A stretch of 64,000 nt of DNA, from NCBI GenBank assembly GCA_029844215.1, contig CM056726.1, positions 75,259,548 through 75,323,547 on the forward strand, in the 5' to 3' direction. Shown in pieces: positions 1-11,019 of this stretch. The position numbers were made by a program, and so were the translations under genes. The notes below the pieces were generated by a model, which did not search any database, was not told where the DNA came from, and worked only from the letters and a program-made list of their open reading frames with translations. Each line of letters starts with the position of its first letter. Within the stretch, counting starts at the first letter, position 1. Origin of the DNA: Przewalskia tangutica. Its lineage: Eukaryota > Streptophyta > Magnoliopsida > Solanales > Solanaceae.

Positions 1-1522
1 AAAGCCGTTATAACACTTTATGTTTCAAACCAATCAAATACATTAAACACGTATCGCTTCACCTGTACTACATAGTTATACACATATCATGCTAGAACAG
101 ATAGGAAGAGGTTCACATACCTCGCGACGATAATCGACTAATAGCAAAATGCTCCAAGTACATCAAACCGGCAGCTCCACCTTAAGCAAAGTAGACAACG
201 CCACACGTAGTATTTCAACCTATAGAGGCCACAAGGCGCCTATTAACATATTAGATCTCAATGTAGAATATCTTAAAGAAAAATTCGGCAGCACCTCCCC
301 CCCCCCGCAACAACGTAAATCTCCTCCTCTATCGAGGCCGGCTACCAAGCCAACCAGGGGGTTTGCACGCCTAACCGGACGTAAAATTCTACTCACGAAT
401 ACTACACAAGTCTACTATAATACAAATCATGTAATTACAGTCACCACTTCTTAAAATTCAGCTTAAGTCGCAAGACATTGCTGTAAGTATTATTCAGCTT
501 AAGTCAAAAGACATTTCCGCACAACTATGTTCAGTTCTATATATAGTATACTTAACTATATACTCCTACAACATGTAATTTCCAATTACAAATGTAAGGT
601 CAAGAATGTTTACCTCGATAAGCCCAAAATTATCCGAGTTTATATGTCGATCCTGAGCAAGGTTTAGCTCCTACTCAGGCGCTCCAACCCGCTCCAACAA
701 CCCTTAGAAGTTCTAACCAACTTCTACTTAACACTTCAACCGACTATGAAGGTTTTTCCTTAGGGTTTCGTTTTTGACTGAGGGAAGTATAATAGTATTT
801 TCCGGGCTTTTCATATAAAGGGTACTTTGGAAAGTACTACAAGGTATTTGGCTAAAGTATTTTGGGCATTATAACAATACTAGGAGAGTATTTCTATACC
901 ACAACAAGGGGTATTATACGAAAACAACTAGGCTAGGGGGGGTACCCCACGGCTAGACACCACAAGGGGGGAGGGGGAGGCTCTCGGCCAAGGGCCTTTC
1001 TCAAAGGGGGAGGGGGGCTTTTGGACGAGATCAAACAAGAGGGAGGGAGTATTTGAGACTTAGAAAGATTGCTCAAGTTTTGGATGAAGAAAGTCTTCAA
1101 GTAAGGGGAGTATTTATAGGCTAACCAAAGGCCAACCAATGGCCAAGATGAAGACAAGTGTGGTGCAAGTGTAGGGCTAGATTTTAACCATGTGTACCTT
1201 ATCTATCTACCACACAACTTGCACAAAATATCCTACCAACCCTCCCTTGACCCAATCGTCCATTACCGCCCACTCAAGCTTCCAATGTGAGGGTGACACA
1301 TGTCACCCTCCCGTTGGTCCAGAATGTTTCGTCTCTCGGAAAAATCCGCAAAAATTATTAATGACATAGCCGTAATTTTCCCTACGAAAGCTGTGGAAAC
1401 GTTTCGTCGAAAAACGACTCTAATCGGGTGTTGTGTACAAATTTCGAAACTTGCCTAACTTAAGGCTCAAATTTATATACGTACGCCCTCACGTACATAC
1501 CCTGGAAATACGGGGTATAACA
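1..1522 (-). mobile_element. LTR I, Gypsy-type, truncated by window edge
   Basis: This is the 5' portion of a long LTR in minus orientation. Its boundary is the reversed LTR start (TACGGGGTATAACA) ending at 1522. Reading leftward from there come the palindromic promoter motif at 1289-1310, the reversed TATA box (TATTTATA, 1111-1118), the family block CGAGGTAA near 610 (seen as TTACCTCG) and the stem of the LTR body. The 3' end of the LTR lies outside the window. Bases 1523-1527 (TAGAG) are the expected right copy of its target duplication, but the left copy cannot be seen. No coding sequence is supported here; the open frames overlap repeated LTR sequence. Confidence 0.85.
1111..1118 (-). promoter_or_regulatory. 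TATA box of LTR I
   Basis: TATTTATA on the plus strand is TATAAATA on the minus strand, followed downstream by a C-rich run. The same arrangement occurs about 400-500 bp from the start of every LTR in this window, which supports it as the retrotransposon core promoter. Confidence 0.6.
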
Positions 1523-3134
1523 TAGAGTAATCAAAAGTATACTTACAACATAAAAATAGGAAGCTCGCGATCAAAGCAGGACCACTCTCCCGCAATATCA
1601 TTAAGCAATCCTACTCCTGGGACTATTTCACCCGCGTAGGTCGTGTGGACCCGCATGAGGTATTCCTCGCATAGGTTGTACCCGCCCGCATGGGACTATT
1701 TCACCCGCATAAGCCCATAAGGACTCGCATGAGGTATTCCTCGCATCTTGGGTAGCAAATCCACGGAAACAGGTGGTATACCGATCTTGGGGATTTACCT
1801 CTCATTTATACTCTTACCCTGAAACAGGTGGTATAACGATCTTGGGGATTTACCCCTCATTTATACTCTTACCCTGAAGAAGGTGGTATAACGTCTTGGG
1901 GGTTTACCCCTCATTTATACTCTTACCCTATCTCAACCGGCCATCATACATATCATAAGCCCTACCGGCTTATCATACATAACATAAGCACTACCGGCTT
2001 ATCATACAATAAATAAGCAAGTTAAGAAATCCCCCTAACTTCTTATTAGCCTTATTCATATACACTCTCATTTTAGTTTACTTAAGGCACTAACATGTCA
2101 TTATAAATCCGCGAGTTTAACCCAAAGTACTACGTACTTCTATTCTTTTAAAATGACTCATTTTCATATAAAACTTCCAAGATACTAATAACCGTAGTAT
2201 CAAGTCATAACTACATTTTAAGACAAGTCACAATACCTTTTTAGAAAATACATTTTCGGGCTTCTAAATCAAGTGACTTCTTTCTTTTAAAACCTTAAGC
2301 AATTGATGCCTTTAAATCAATTTGCCTTTCGTTATTTCAAGTCATTTAACATACTTAAATTACTTAGAGTAAACCACTATTTTTAACTTTCCATAAAGCT
2401 ATTATAACCAACTTCCCATAAAGCCGGTATACTAGCTTTATACATTAGCAACTTACATACTTCTTTATAACCAAGAGACTTAAACTTTCCAACAAAACAA
2501 GTATCAATAATACTTTCAACATACTTAAAGTCTCTTAACTTTTGAAAACCAAGATATCCTTAATATTTAAACAAGTGAGTTAATTCCCTAACTCAATCAA
2601 CTTGGACATTCTTAAAATAAGCCAAGGATATCAAATGGACCTAGATTGTCAAAATCTTGTACGTCTACCGTACTATACATTTACAACTTATTCATGCTCA
2701 AGAGATAAGAAAGTTCCACATACCTTTTCGGTGTAATCCACTTGCTAAGTCCAATTCGCCGTACGTAGTAAGTCAACCTATAATGACAATAGTATGTCTA
2801 TTAACTTCTTACTTCAAACGTAGAATATTCCAAGTGCAAAGTTACTAAATTCTACGGAAAATCGGACAGCACTTCCTTTGTTTCTACAAACATTGCCACC
2901 TTTTTCAAGGCCGAAATCAATAACCAAACACGCCACATTTAAGGCTCAACAAAGTAGTTAACAATAGGGGATTACACGCTTAATGAAGACGTGTAAAATT
3001 CCGCCCCACAATAAATATCAAACTAGTCCAACATATAATGTCCATTCGGCAATTTGAGAGGCACTAATAAAAATTCGTTTCCAATTCCTTTTTAATCCAA
3101 GTTGTTTAGTATAACATGTAATCAAGCCGCAATC
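1523..3134 (-). mobile_element. LTR relic J, oldest visible layer
   Basis: This is a diverged minus-strand LTR body. It still shows family landmarks such as the reversed box GTACGTCTACCGTACTATA near 2659, AGAATATTC near 2822 and the paired TTATAACC / CATAAAGC motifs near 2400. The left part (about 1600-1760) holds two imperfect copies of a unit containing GGGACTATTTCACCCGC and a CGCATGAGGTATTCCTCGC block, which is the reverse of a motif in the LTR of element B. Neither LTR terminus is present: LTR I cuts it on the left and element A begins at 3135. It is probably the host of both insertions. Confidence 0.6.
1766..1929. repeat. Three 55-bp tandem repeats in LTR relic J
   Basis: Units start at 1766, 1821 and 1876, each carrying a GGTGGTATA block and ending in CTCTTACCCT. 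The second differs from the first by a few substitutions and the third by several more. They sit in the part of the LTR where other subfamilies in this window carry different minisatellites. Confidence 0.85.
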
Positions 3135-3177
3135 TGTTACACCCCGTAGTACCAGAGTATGTATATGAGGACGTACG

Positions 3178-4015
3178 TGTTATACCCCGTATTTTCCAGA
3201 GTATGTACGTGAGGACGTACGTAGAAAAGTTTTAGCCTTAAGTTAGGCTAGGACCGAAAATTATTGTTCACAAGTACCGAAAAGAATCGCTTTTTCGACT
3301 AAACGCTTTACAAGATTTCATGGGGGAAAATTCCGGCTATGTCATTTCTAATTTTTGCGGATTTTTCCGAGAGATGAAACATTTTGGACCAACATTTTGG
3401 AAAATTATTGTTCATATTGGACGTTATTTGGGGCGGCAAATGGGACGATTTGGAGGTTTTGGTTAGGTAGGATATTTTGTGATAGTTGGTGTGGTAGATG
3501 GATAAGGTACACATGGGTAAATCCTCACCCTACACTTGCCTACCACTTGGCTTGATCTTGGCCCTTGGTTGTCCTATAAATACCCCCCCTTAGTTGATGA
3601 ACTTCTTCATCCTAAAATAGTTTCTAAGTCCTGAAAGTTCTCTCCCCCTTAGTGTAGTGGTTCGTCCAAGCCTCCCCCTTTGAGAAGGCCCTTGGCCGAG
3701 GGGTACACCCCCCCCCCCTTGCCTAGTTGTTCTCGCAAAATACTACCCCCCCTCTTGGTAGAAATACTCTCCAAGTATTGTTACTATACCAAAATACCTT
3801 AGCCTAATACCTTGTAGTATTCCAAGGTTACCCCTATACTAAAAGCCCAGAAATACTATTATACTTCCCTTCAGTCACTAAACGAAACCCTAAGGAAAAA
3901 TCTTCACAGTTGGTTGAAGTATTAGGAAGAAGTTTCGTAGAACTTCTAAGGGTTGTTTGGAGCGGGTTGGAGCACCCGGAGTAGGAGCTAAACGTTGCTC
4001 AGGATCGACATTATA
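3178..4015 (+). mobile_element. 5' LTR of B, first part
   Basis: This starts with the LTR terminus TGTTATACCCC and holds the TATA box at 3575-3582 and a C-rich run after it. It ends where solo LTR K was inserted. The sequence resumes at 7648 after the TTATA duplication. Compared with the partner LTR at 12667, the palindromic promoter motif is missing here: around 3393-3412 it is replaced by a partial copy of nearby sequence (ATTTTGGAAAATTATTG). Confidence 0.85.
3575..3582 (+). promoter_or_regulatory. TATA box of B 5' LTR
   Basis: TATAAATA followed by a run of C, 397 bp into the LTR. The copy in the partner LTR is at 13067-13074. Confidence 0.6.
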
Positions 4016-4229
4016 TGTTATACCCCGTATTTCCAGAGTATGTACGTAGGGCGTACATATTTAAATTTGAGCCTTAAGGTTTTGGCAAGATTCGAAATTT
4101 GGGCACAAGTGCCGAAAAGAATCGTTTTTCGACGAAACGTTTTACTAAACTTGCGAAGGGAAAATTCCGGCTATGTCATTTATAATTTTTGCGGATTTTT
4201 CCGAGAGACGTAACATTTTGGACCAACGG

Positions 4230-4251
4230 GAGGGTGACATGTGTCACCCTC
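4230..4251. promoter_or_regulatory. Palindromic promoter motif in LTR K
   Basis: Arms GAGGGTGACA and TGTCACCCTC flank a 2-bp centre. The same motif recurs about 180-320 bp upstream of the TATA box in most LTRs of the window. In A, D and F the centre becomes CACGTG, the plant G-box core. Confidence 0.55.
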
Positions 4252-6754
4252 ACATTGGAAGCCTAGGGACGGCAATGGGACGAAATAAGGGCACTTTAGT
4301 TGGTAGGATATTTTGTGCAAGTTGGTGTGGTAGATGGATAAGGTGCACATGGCTTAATCCTAGCCCTACACTTGCCTAACACTTGGAAGAATCTTGGCCA
4401 TTGGTTGGCCATTCCTTGACCTATAAATACCCCCTTAGTTGATGAACTTTCTTCATCCAAAATCAATTTCCAAGTCTTGAAATCTCTTCCCTTTGAGTTA
4501 AAATCGTCCAAACCTCCCCTGAGAAAGGCCCTTGGCCGAAAGCTTCCCCCTCCCCTTTGTAGTGTTCTAGCCGTGGGGTACCCCCCCTAGCCTAGTTGTT
4601 TTCGTATAATACCCCCCTTTTGTGGTATAGAAATACTCTCCTAGTATTGTTGTAATGCCCAAATACTTTAGCCCAAATACCTTGTAGTACTTTCCAAAAG
4701 TTACCTCTATACGTAAAGCCCAGAAATACTAGTATACTTTCCTTTAGCCACTAAACGAAACCCTTTGGAAAACTCTTCATAAGTAGTTGAAGTGTTAAGT
4801 AGAAGTTGAGTATAACTTCTAAGGGTTTATTGGAGCACTCGGAGCGTGCAATTAGGAGCTAAACCTTGCTCAGGATCGACATATTTAACTTGGATAATTT
4901 TGGGCTTATCGAGGTAAACACTTTTGACCTTCTATTGTAATTAGAAATTACATGTTGTTGGAATATATAGTTGAAGTATACTATATATAGAATTGAATAA
5001 TACTTACGGCAATGTCTTTTGACTTAAGCCTGAATAATACTTACTGAATGTCTTGCGACTTAAGCCCTGAACTTTAAGAAGAGAATCGAATCGTAATTAC
5101 TTGGATCAGACATGAGACTTGTATAGCATTACTGTGAAGTAGAATTGTACACGTCCGGTTAAACGTGTAAACCCCTGGTTGGCTTGGTAGCCGCCTCGAT
5201 AGAGAGAGAGAATTACGCTGTCATTGTGTGGGGAAAGGTGCCGAATTTTCAGTAGAATATTCTACGCCGATCTAAAGATATTAATAGGCGCCAGTGGACT
5301 CTATAGGTTGTAGTACTACGTGGAGTGATCTGCTTGGCTTAAAGTGTATTCGACGGTTTGAGGTACTTGGAGCGTTTTGCTATTAGTCGATAATCGTCGC
5401 GAGGTATGTGAACCTCTTCCTATCTGTTCTAGCATGATATGTGTATAACTATGTAGTACGGTAGACGCATACGTGTTAAATGTATTTGATTGTTTTTAAA
5501 CATAAAGTGTTATAACGGCTTTATGGGAAGTTGGTTATAACAGCTCTATGTAAATGAGAAATGCTTTGTGGTTTTTAAAAGATAACTGATTTGACTTATA
5601 ACTGACTTGATGTGTGATCATAAAGAACCTCAAGTATTCTAAAAGATTAAGAAACCTTTTGAAAGGAGTGTATACTTGGTTTGAAAACATAAGAGTTATA
5701 CCAGCTTTATGAGAAGTTAGGTGTAACGTCTTAAGAGAGATAAAAAGAACGGTTTAATGATTTAGAAGTTAAGAGACTTAATCTTAAAAGATAAGAGACT
5801 AGACTTAATATGGATGTTTGTGTGAAACCTCATTCGTGAGTAATGAGTACTTGGTTTTAAAAGGGAATAATGTTTTACTGATTTCGGAAATCAGAAGGAG
5901 TATCGACAAACCACTGCAGCGTTAATAAAGGAAATATATTGAATAAAGAAGTATTATTAAAACCAATAGAAACCTCCATCTGCATAGAAGCTAAGATGAG
6001 ACAAAATGATATTTCCTAGATCATGGCTGCTTAAATAAGATTTATGAACAAGAATAACCTACTCACCTATGGCACATGTTACCCAATTGTTTTAAAGGAA
6101 ATTAAGACATCGAACTATGAAAATTTTCTAAAGTAATGAGACTTGAGTAATTGAAATTAGGCAAACTGGAACTCTAGGGAAAAGAAAGGCATTGTTTTGT
6201 CTTAAATTGGTTTAAAACATAAAGTGTTATAACAGCTTTATGGGAAGTTAGTTATAACGACTTTATGAGAACAAAAGAAGGGTTTTTACCATTGGTTTTA
6301 ATGTGGTAAATTGACTTTAAAGAGAGAAGTATTTTGGTCCAACAAAGAAGGCATGGCATTGCCTTAATTTTGGTTTTAAAAAGGAAAAGTATGGAAGTTG
6401 TATTGGTTTACTTAAAAGATGTAAGTCACTCTATTTTTATACTACGGGTAATGTATGACTTTATAAAAGGAATAGATCTCTTAAAAGGAATTTAACGTCG
6501 TAGTACTTTAGGGTTAAAACCCGGACTTTGGCATAAAATGAAAGTAATTCGAGTTGTGTATATACTTGACTATGCTTGTTGTTGTGATACTTGCCTATGC
6601 TTGTTGTGATAGCCTTTGTTGTGCAAGAATTGTGTTTCTATACTACCGCGTCTCGATGGAGGTCGGTTGACTTGTTGAGAACTTATTTGACGCGTCAAAG
6701 AACGAGAAATTCCACCGCACGTTCGCTGATAGTGTTATTTCTGCTAATCGCTTT

Positions 6755-7034
6755 GGACATACTGACACGATGCGTAGCGCACGGGTATGCTTCCATTTTG
6801 ATTGCCGCCTTGTTGTTTCCTTTTGGACATACTGACACGATGCGTAGCGCACGGGTATGCTTCTATTTGGAATGCTGTCTTATTGTTTCCCTTTGGACAT
6901 ACTGACACGATGCGTAGCGCACGGGTATGCTTCCATTTGGAATGTTGTCTTAGTGTTTCCCTTTGGACATACTGACACGATGCGTAGCGCACGGGTATGC
7001 TCCCTTTTGGATTGCTGTCTTATTGTTATCATAT
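6755..7034 (+). repeat. 70-bp minisatellite in LTR K, four units
   Basis: Units start at 6755, 6825, 6895 and 6965, each beginning GGACATACTGACACG and containing a CGTAGCGCACGGG block. The units are nearly identical, so expansion is recent relative to divergence of the LTR. The corresponding array in LTR E (40351-40625) is more irregular. Confidence 0.95.
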
Positions 7035-7647
7035 CATAGATCGCCATGAGGAAGGAATTCCACGGGCACGAGTGATGATTTGGAGGGCGTGAGTCCCTGA
7101 CTTGATATGACTATTTATATGTTGTGTACTGTAGTTTGGTTATCATACATGTCTCCTGCTTTATATAGACTGCTATGATTTCATTTACAGTATTTTACAG
7201 TTTCACATACTTGGTACCTGTTGTACTGACCTCCTTCGGGGGGCTGCGTTCATGCCGCAGGTAGAGGTACATCGGCTGTCGATCCCCGCTTTTAGGATCA
7301 CCTTTCAGATTGAAGCTCCGTACCTTCGGAGGCTTATCTTCGGTATGTTACCCTGAGTCTGTAGGTCCTTGTACATTCAGGGGTATGGCGGGGCCCTGTC
7401 CCGTCATAGTTGTTGTATAAATCTTAGAGGTCTGTAGCACTGTTGGGGGCAGAGTCTGTAAAAAGGATAACTGTTCGGGTATTTATGTATATATACTGAA
7501 GGCAACTGTTTTGGTTGGCCTGTTTATTTAGCATGTCTTTTAATTCATGTTCGTGTTTTTTTTATTTCCGCTGATTTTCTCTGATGTTGATTCACTAGGG
7601 TGCCCGGGGTAAGGCACCAGTCACGGGCCCGGGTTCGGGTCGTGACA

Positions 7648-9905
7648 TTATACTTGGATAATTTTGGGCTTACCGAGGTAATTAATCCTATCCTTGTATT
7701 GTAATTGGAAATTACATACTGTAGTTGTATAGAAATGAATATAAGATTCATAGAAGAGAATTGAACTGTAATAGAAGGATATTACAGAATAGACTTGAAC
7801 TGGAATCACATCAGAAGAATATTCTACAAGAGTAGTCTAGGCAATGATAGACTTGTATAACCCTTATAGGTTGATTGATCTGCGAGTAGCATGTACTACT
7901 TGAAAAGGTGGGCGAGGCTAGCCGGGTTATAGCCGTGGAGCGTTTTGCTAATAGTCGATAATCGTCGCGAGGTATGTGATTCTTCCTATCCTCTTGAGCA
8001 TGATATTTTTAAAAGGATATATATAGTAAACGGTGACGTCGTGTGTTAATCGAACGTAGTTGTGCGGCAATGTCTTTTGACTTAAGCCCTGAATAATAAG
8101 AATCTTGAAGTATTTCAAAGAATTAAGAAACCTTTTTGAAAGAAGAGTAATGCTTGGTTTTAAAAGCTTAAGAGTTATAAAATCTTTATGGCAAGATAGG
8201 TATAACGGCTTAAGAGATAAAAAAAGAATGGTTTATAAATTAAATAAGTTAATAGACTTGATCTTAATAGATAAGATACAAGAATTAAATGAATTAAAAT
8301 GAATTTTGTGTGAAACCTCATTCGTGAGTAATGAGTACTTGGTTTTTAAAAGGAATAATGTTTCTTGATTTGGAAATCGAATAAGTATCGAACACACCAC
8401 CGCGTTAATAAAGGAAATGTATTGACTAATAAAGTATTATTAAAACCAGTAGAAACCTCCATCTGCATAGAAGCTAAGATGAGACAAAATGATATTACAT
8501 TTCCTAGATCATGGCTGCATTAATAATATTGTTATGAACAAGAATAACCTACTCACACATAAGGCATATGTTTCTCAAATGGTTTTAAAAGAGAATTATA
8601 TTATTAAGTGATTAAGACTACGAAACCTTTCGAACATGAGAAACTTGAGCATTTGAAATTAGGCAAACTTGAACGTTTGGAAAATAATGTTGTTACTTGA
8701 TTTTACAAAAGGAAGCGTTTTGGTTTAAAAAGATAGTCACTCTATTTTAATACTACGGGTATTGTGTGACTTTTGTGAAAGAAACGGATGTTTTAAAGAG
8801 TTAATGTATGAAGTACTTTGGGGATAAAAACCCGAAATGGTTAACATAAAGTAGAAAGTACCTTGTGTGAATAACTTGATTGTGTTGGTTTGTGTTAGCC
8901 TTGTAATACTTTCTTGTTGATTTGATAAGTAAACATGTTAGGATGCTACGTGTGGTAGTATCTGGTGATGTTTGTGTAAAGGGGTTTCCCTTGTTGTGCT
9001 TATGTTGTTTAACGATAAGCTGTTAGGTTATTATATCACATACCCTCTTGACTTGTTATACTGAGGGCTTGCCACCCTTGATGCGGGTCTATATGGCCTA
9101 TGCGGAGCAGCGGTATGCTCCAGGATTGATCATTCCGGGTGTTTATCCCGATGCGGGGGATGCCCTATGCGGTCTGTGTGACTATGTGGTCTATTGAGAC
9201 TATGCGGACTGCGGGAGTCCAGGAGAATGCAGGGTTAGCTACCCCGTCGCGAGGAATACCTCATGCTGGTGCATGTGTGACCTATGCGGGCTGCGGGAAG
9301 TCCAGGATTAGGCACGCATAATGATACTATGGGCGATTGGCCTTGCTTCGATCATTCGCGGCCTAGAAAAGACCTGTTACAGTTTATCTACCTTGCTCTT
9401 GTTTATGTTGTGGCACTATGTGCAGTTGAACTGGTTGTATTTGTAAATGGTTTTAAATACTTTGATTTTACTTGATGCTTCTGATTTCACATACTTGGTA
9501 CTGTTATCGACCTCCTTCGGGCTGCGTTAAATGCGCGGTAGAGGTACACCACCGTTGATCCTCGCTCTTAGGGTCACGATTCGGCGTTTGGGAAGCTCCA
9601 TTTCTTGGAGGCTTATCGGTGGTATAGTCCCTGTCGTTGTAGGTACTTACATTCGGGGTATGGCGGGCCCCATCCGCCATTGTTGTCATATCATTCTTAA
9701 GTGCAGTAACAACTGTTGTAGGCGAGTTGTAAAAAGGGATGTAACGTCTAGTTGTTATATATATTTATGCCGAAAGGCAAGTTTTCTCAGATGAAACTTT
9801 CATATTTCATATTATGTCATGTCTTGTTTTATATTCCAGATTACTCGATGTATGTCTACTTGGGTGCGGGTAAGGCACGATCCACGAGCCGGTTCGGTCG
9901 TGACA
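7648..9905 (+). mobile_element. 5' LTR of B, second part
   Basis: This continues the B LTR after solo LTR K and ends with GTCGTGACA at 9905, directly before the primer-binding site. It includes short repeats built on CTATGCGG (about 9080-9300). Near its end it has a tail reading TATGTCTACTTGGGTGC, the same tail type seen in element C, unlike the CACTAGGGTGCC tail of the partner LTR at 15460. No gene is supported; short open frames in the repeats do not resemble known proteins. Confidence 0.85.
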
Positions 9906-9909
9906 AAAG

Positions 9910-9920
9910 TGGTATCGAGC
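9910..9920 (+). other. Primer-binding site of B (degenerate)
   Basis: TGGTATCGAGC starts 5 bp after the LTR end. It matches the initiator tRNA-Met site TGGTATCAGAGC except for one lost A. Elements F and G show the same loss, while A and C have the exact sequence. Confidence 0.8.
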
Positions 9921-9965
9921 GATTAATCCTCGGAAAGTGTCTACGACCGTATCTAGTAGAGTCTT

Positions 9966-9999
9966 GATTATCGGTGTGTTGTGCACCACACCAATAATC
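9966..9999 (+). promoter_or_regulatory. Leader hairpin of B, dimerisation-like
   Basis: An inverted repeat lies between the primer-binding site and gag. Left arm: GATTAT, unpaired C, GGTGTG. Loop: TTGTGCAC. Right arm: CACACC, unpaired A, ATAATC. The loop carries the self-complementary hexamer GTGCAC. Homologous hairpins exist in elements A, C, F and G. The function is inferred from position and shape. Confidence 0.6.
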
Positions 10000-10106
10000 G
10001 TGAGGCTATAGGATATTTAAGATTGGTTTCCATTCTTCTCACTCGAGATCGTGCCTTAGAGCCGTGTTATAAGTTGGACCTCTAACGTATTTCTTTCCAC
10101 TTAGTT

Positions 10107-11019
10107 ATGCCTCGCGTAAGGCAACCCCAGCCTGAGAAGGCAAGCGGAGGCTGCGAGTTAATCTGAGAGGTTACGAGGGCACAGGCCCAATCATCACGAT
10201 ATGGTGCTTCATTCGGGAGTTCTGCGACATCGCCAAGCCCAGCGAGTTTAGCACGGCGGCGATTCCCTCTGCGGCCATGACATTTACACCTTCGCGACCC
10301 GATGGCGAAAGTATAGTTTGCAAAGGGCGACCACATTACTAGCTAAGGATGTAGCTACCGCAGTATCGATGTACCGATTTATCACGGCTCTTGATGACTA
10401 TCTAAATAAAGATTGTGCAAGTAGCTCTTGATCGAGCATGGATATTGCCCGTCACAAAGCTTATGCGCAGCACGCAGAGGAACGTAGAGATCGACGGATT
10501 AACCAAGATCAGTAGAAGAGGGCCAGAACAACAGGGTCCTTTGGTAACTTTCAAGGCGAACCGCCTCAGCAGCAGATTAGATATACGCCTCCGCCGGTGC
10601 AGAGTGGTCCTCCACAGGGTTCAGGACGTTCGGGGTATGCAGGAGTTGGTCAAAGCTCGGGGCTTAGTGCGCGGATACGTATGGGTCGGCCAGTGGATTG
10701 ATTTTCCCGGTGTTCCGCGATGTGAGCATCATCCCGGGGAATGTCATCTTTTGTTGATGATTGTTTTACCTGCGGCCGTCAGGGCCATGTGTCGAAAGGA
10801 TGTCCTAGTAGGAGGGATGCAAGTAGGGGACTCGGCCTACGGATCGATTCGCGGATTGATGGTTCGGAGAGGAAGGGGTGTTAACCAGAGGAGGCCACCC
10901 CCACCTCGGTGTGGCCGTTGTGGTAAGTGTCATTGTGGGGAGTGTCGTACTTCTTCGACAGGTTGTTTTGCTATGCGCCCAGCCGGGCAGGATTGATTAG
11001 AACGGAAAAAGGGGAGTGA
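10107..11019 (+). pseudogene. gag remnant of element B
   Basis: A degraded Ty3/Gypsy gag, the structural protein that would form the virus-like particle. The start ATG at 10107 opens MPRVRQ, matching gag starts of the sister elements, and runs into a stop after about 16 codons. Later parts in other frames match the gag of F and C. The clearest domain is a CCHC zinc knuckle at 10762-10803 (C-x2-C-x4-H-x4-C, reading CFTCGRQGH then C) for RNA binding. The end is placed by homology with element A at about 11019, after a one-base loss following RPAGQD. Most of the central capsid region is missing compared with F: only the part from MDIARMQAY-like sequence onward is recognisable. A long frame over 10415-10996 is an alternative reading frame of the same DNA. 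Confidence 0.75.

Larger units (their letters stand above)
4016..7647 (+). mobile_element. Solo LTR K (3632 bp)
   Basis: This is a complete LTR with ends TGTTATACCCC and GGTCGTGACA, flanked on both sides by the 5-bp duplication TTATA (4011-4015 and 7648-7652). The uninterrupted site survives in the partner LTR of B near 13495-13504, which confirms the insertion. No primer-binding site, interior or second LTR is present, so it is a solo LTR left by LTR-LTR recombination. It contains a palindromic promoter motif (4230-4251), a TATA box (4432-4439), CGAGGTAA near 4909 and a 70-bp minisatellite (6755-7034). It belongs to the same subfamily as solo LTR E. Confidence 0.95.

Noticed and set aside
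149..454. A 101-codon open frame near the left edge.
   Set aside because: It lies antisense in the body of LTR I; the matching stretches in G and C LTRs are not open in the same frame.
6591..7039. Hydrophobic-looking small proteins over the 70-bp array.
   Set aside because: Produced by the minisatellite in solo LTR K; they have no start context and no conservation as protein in LTR E.
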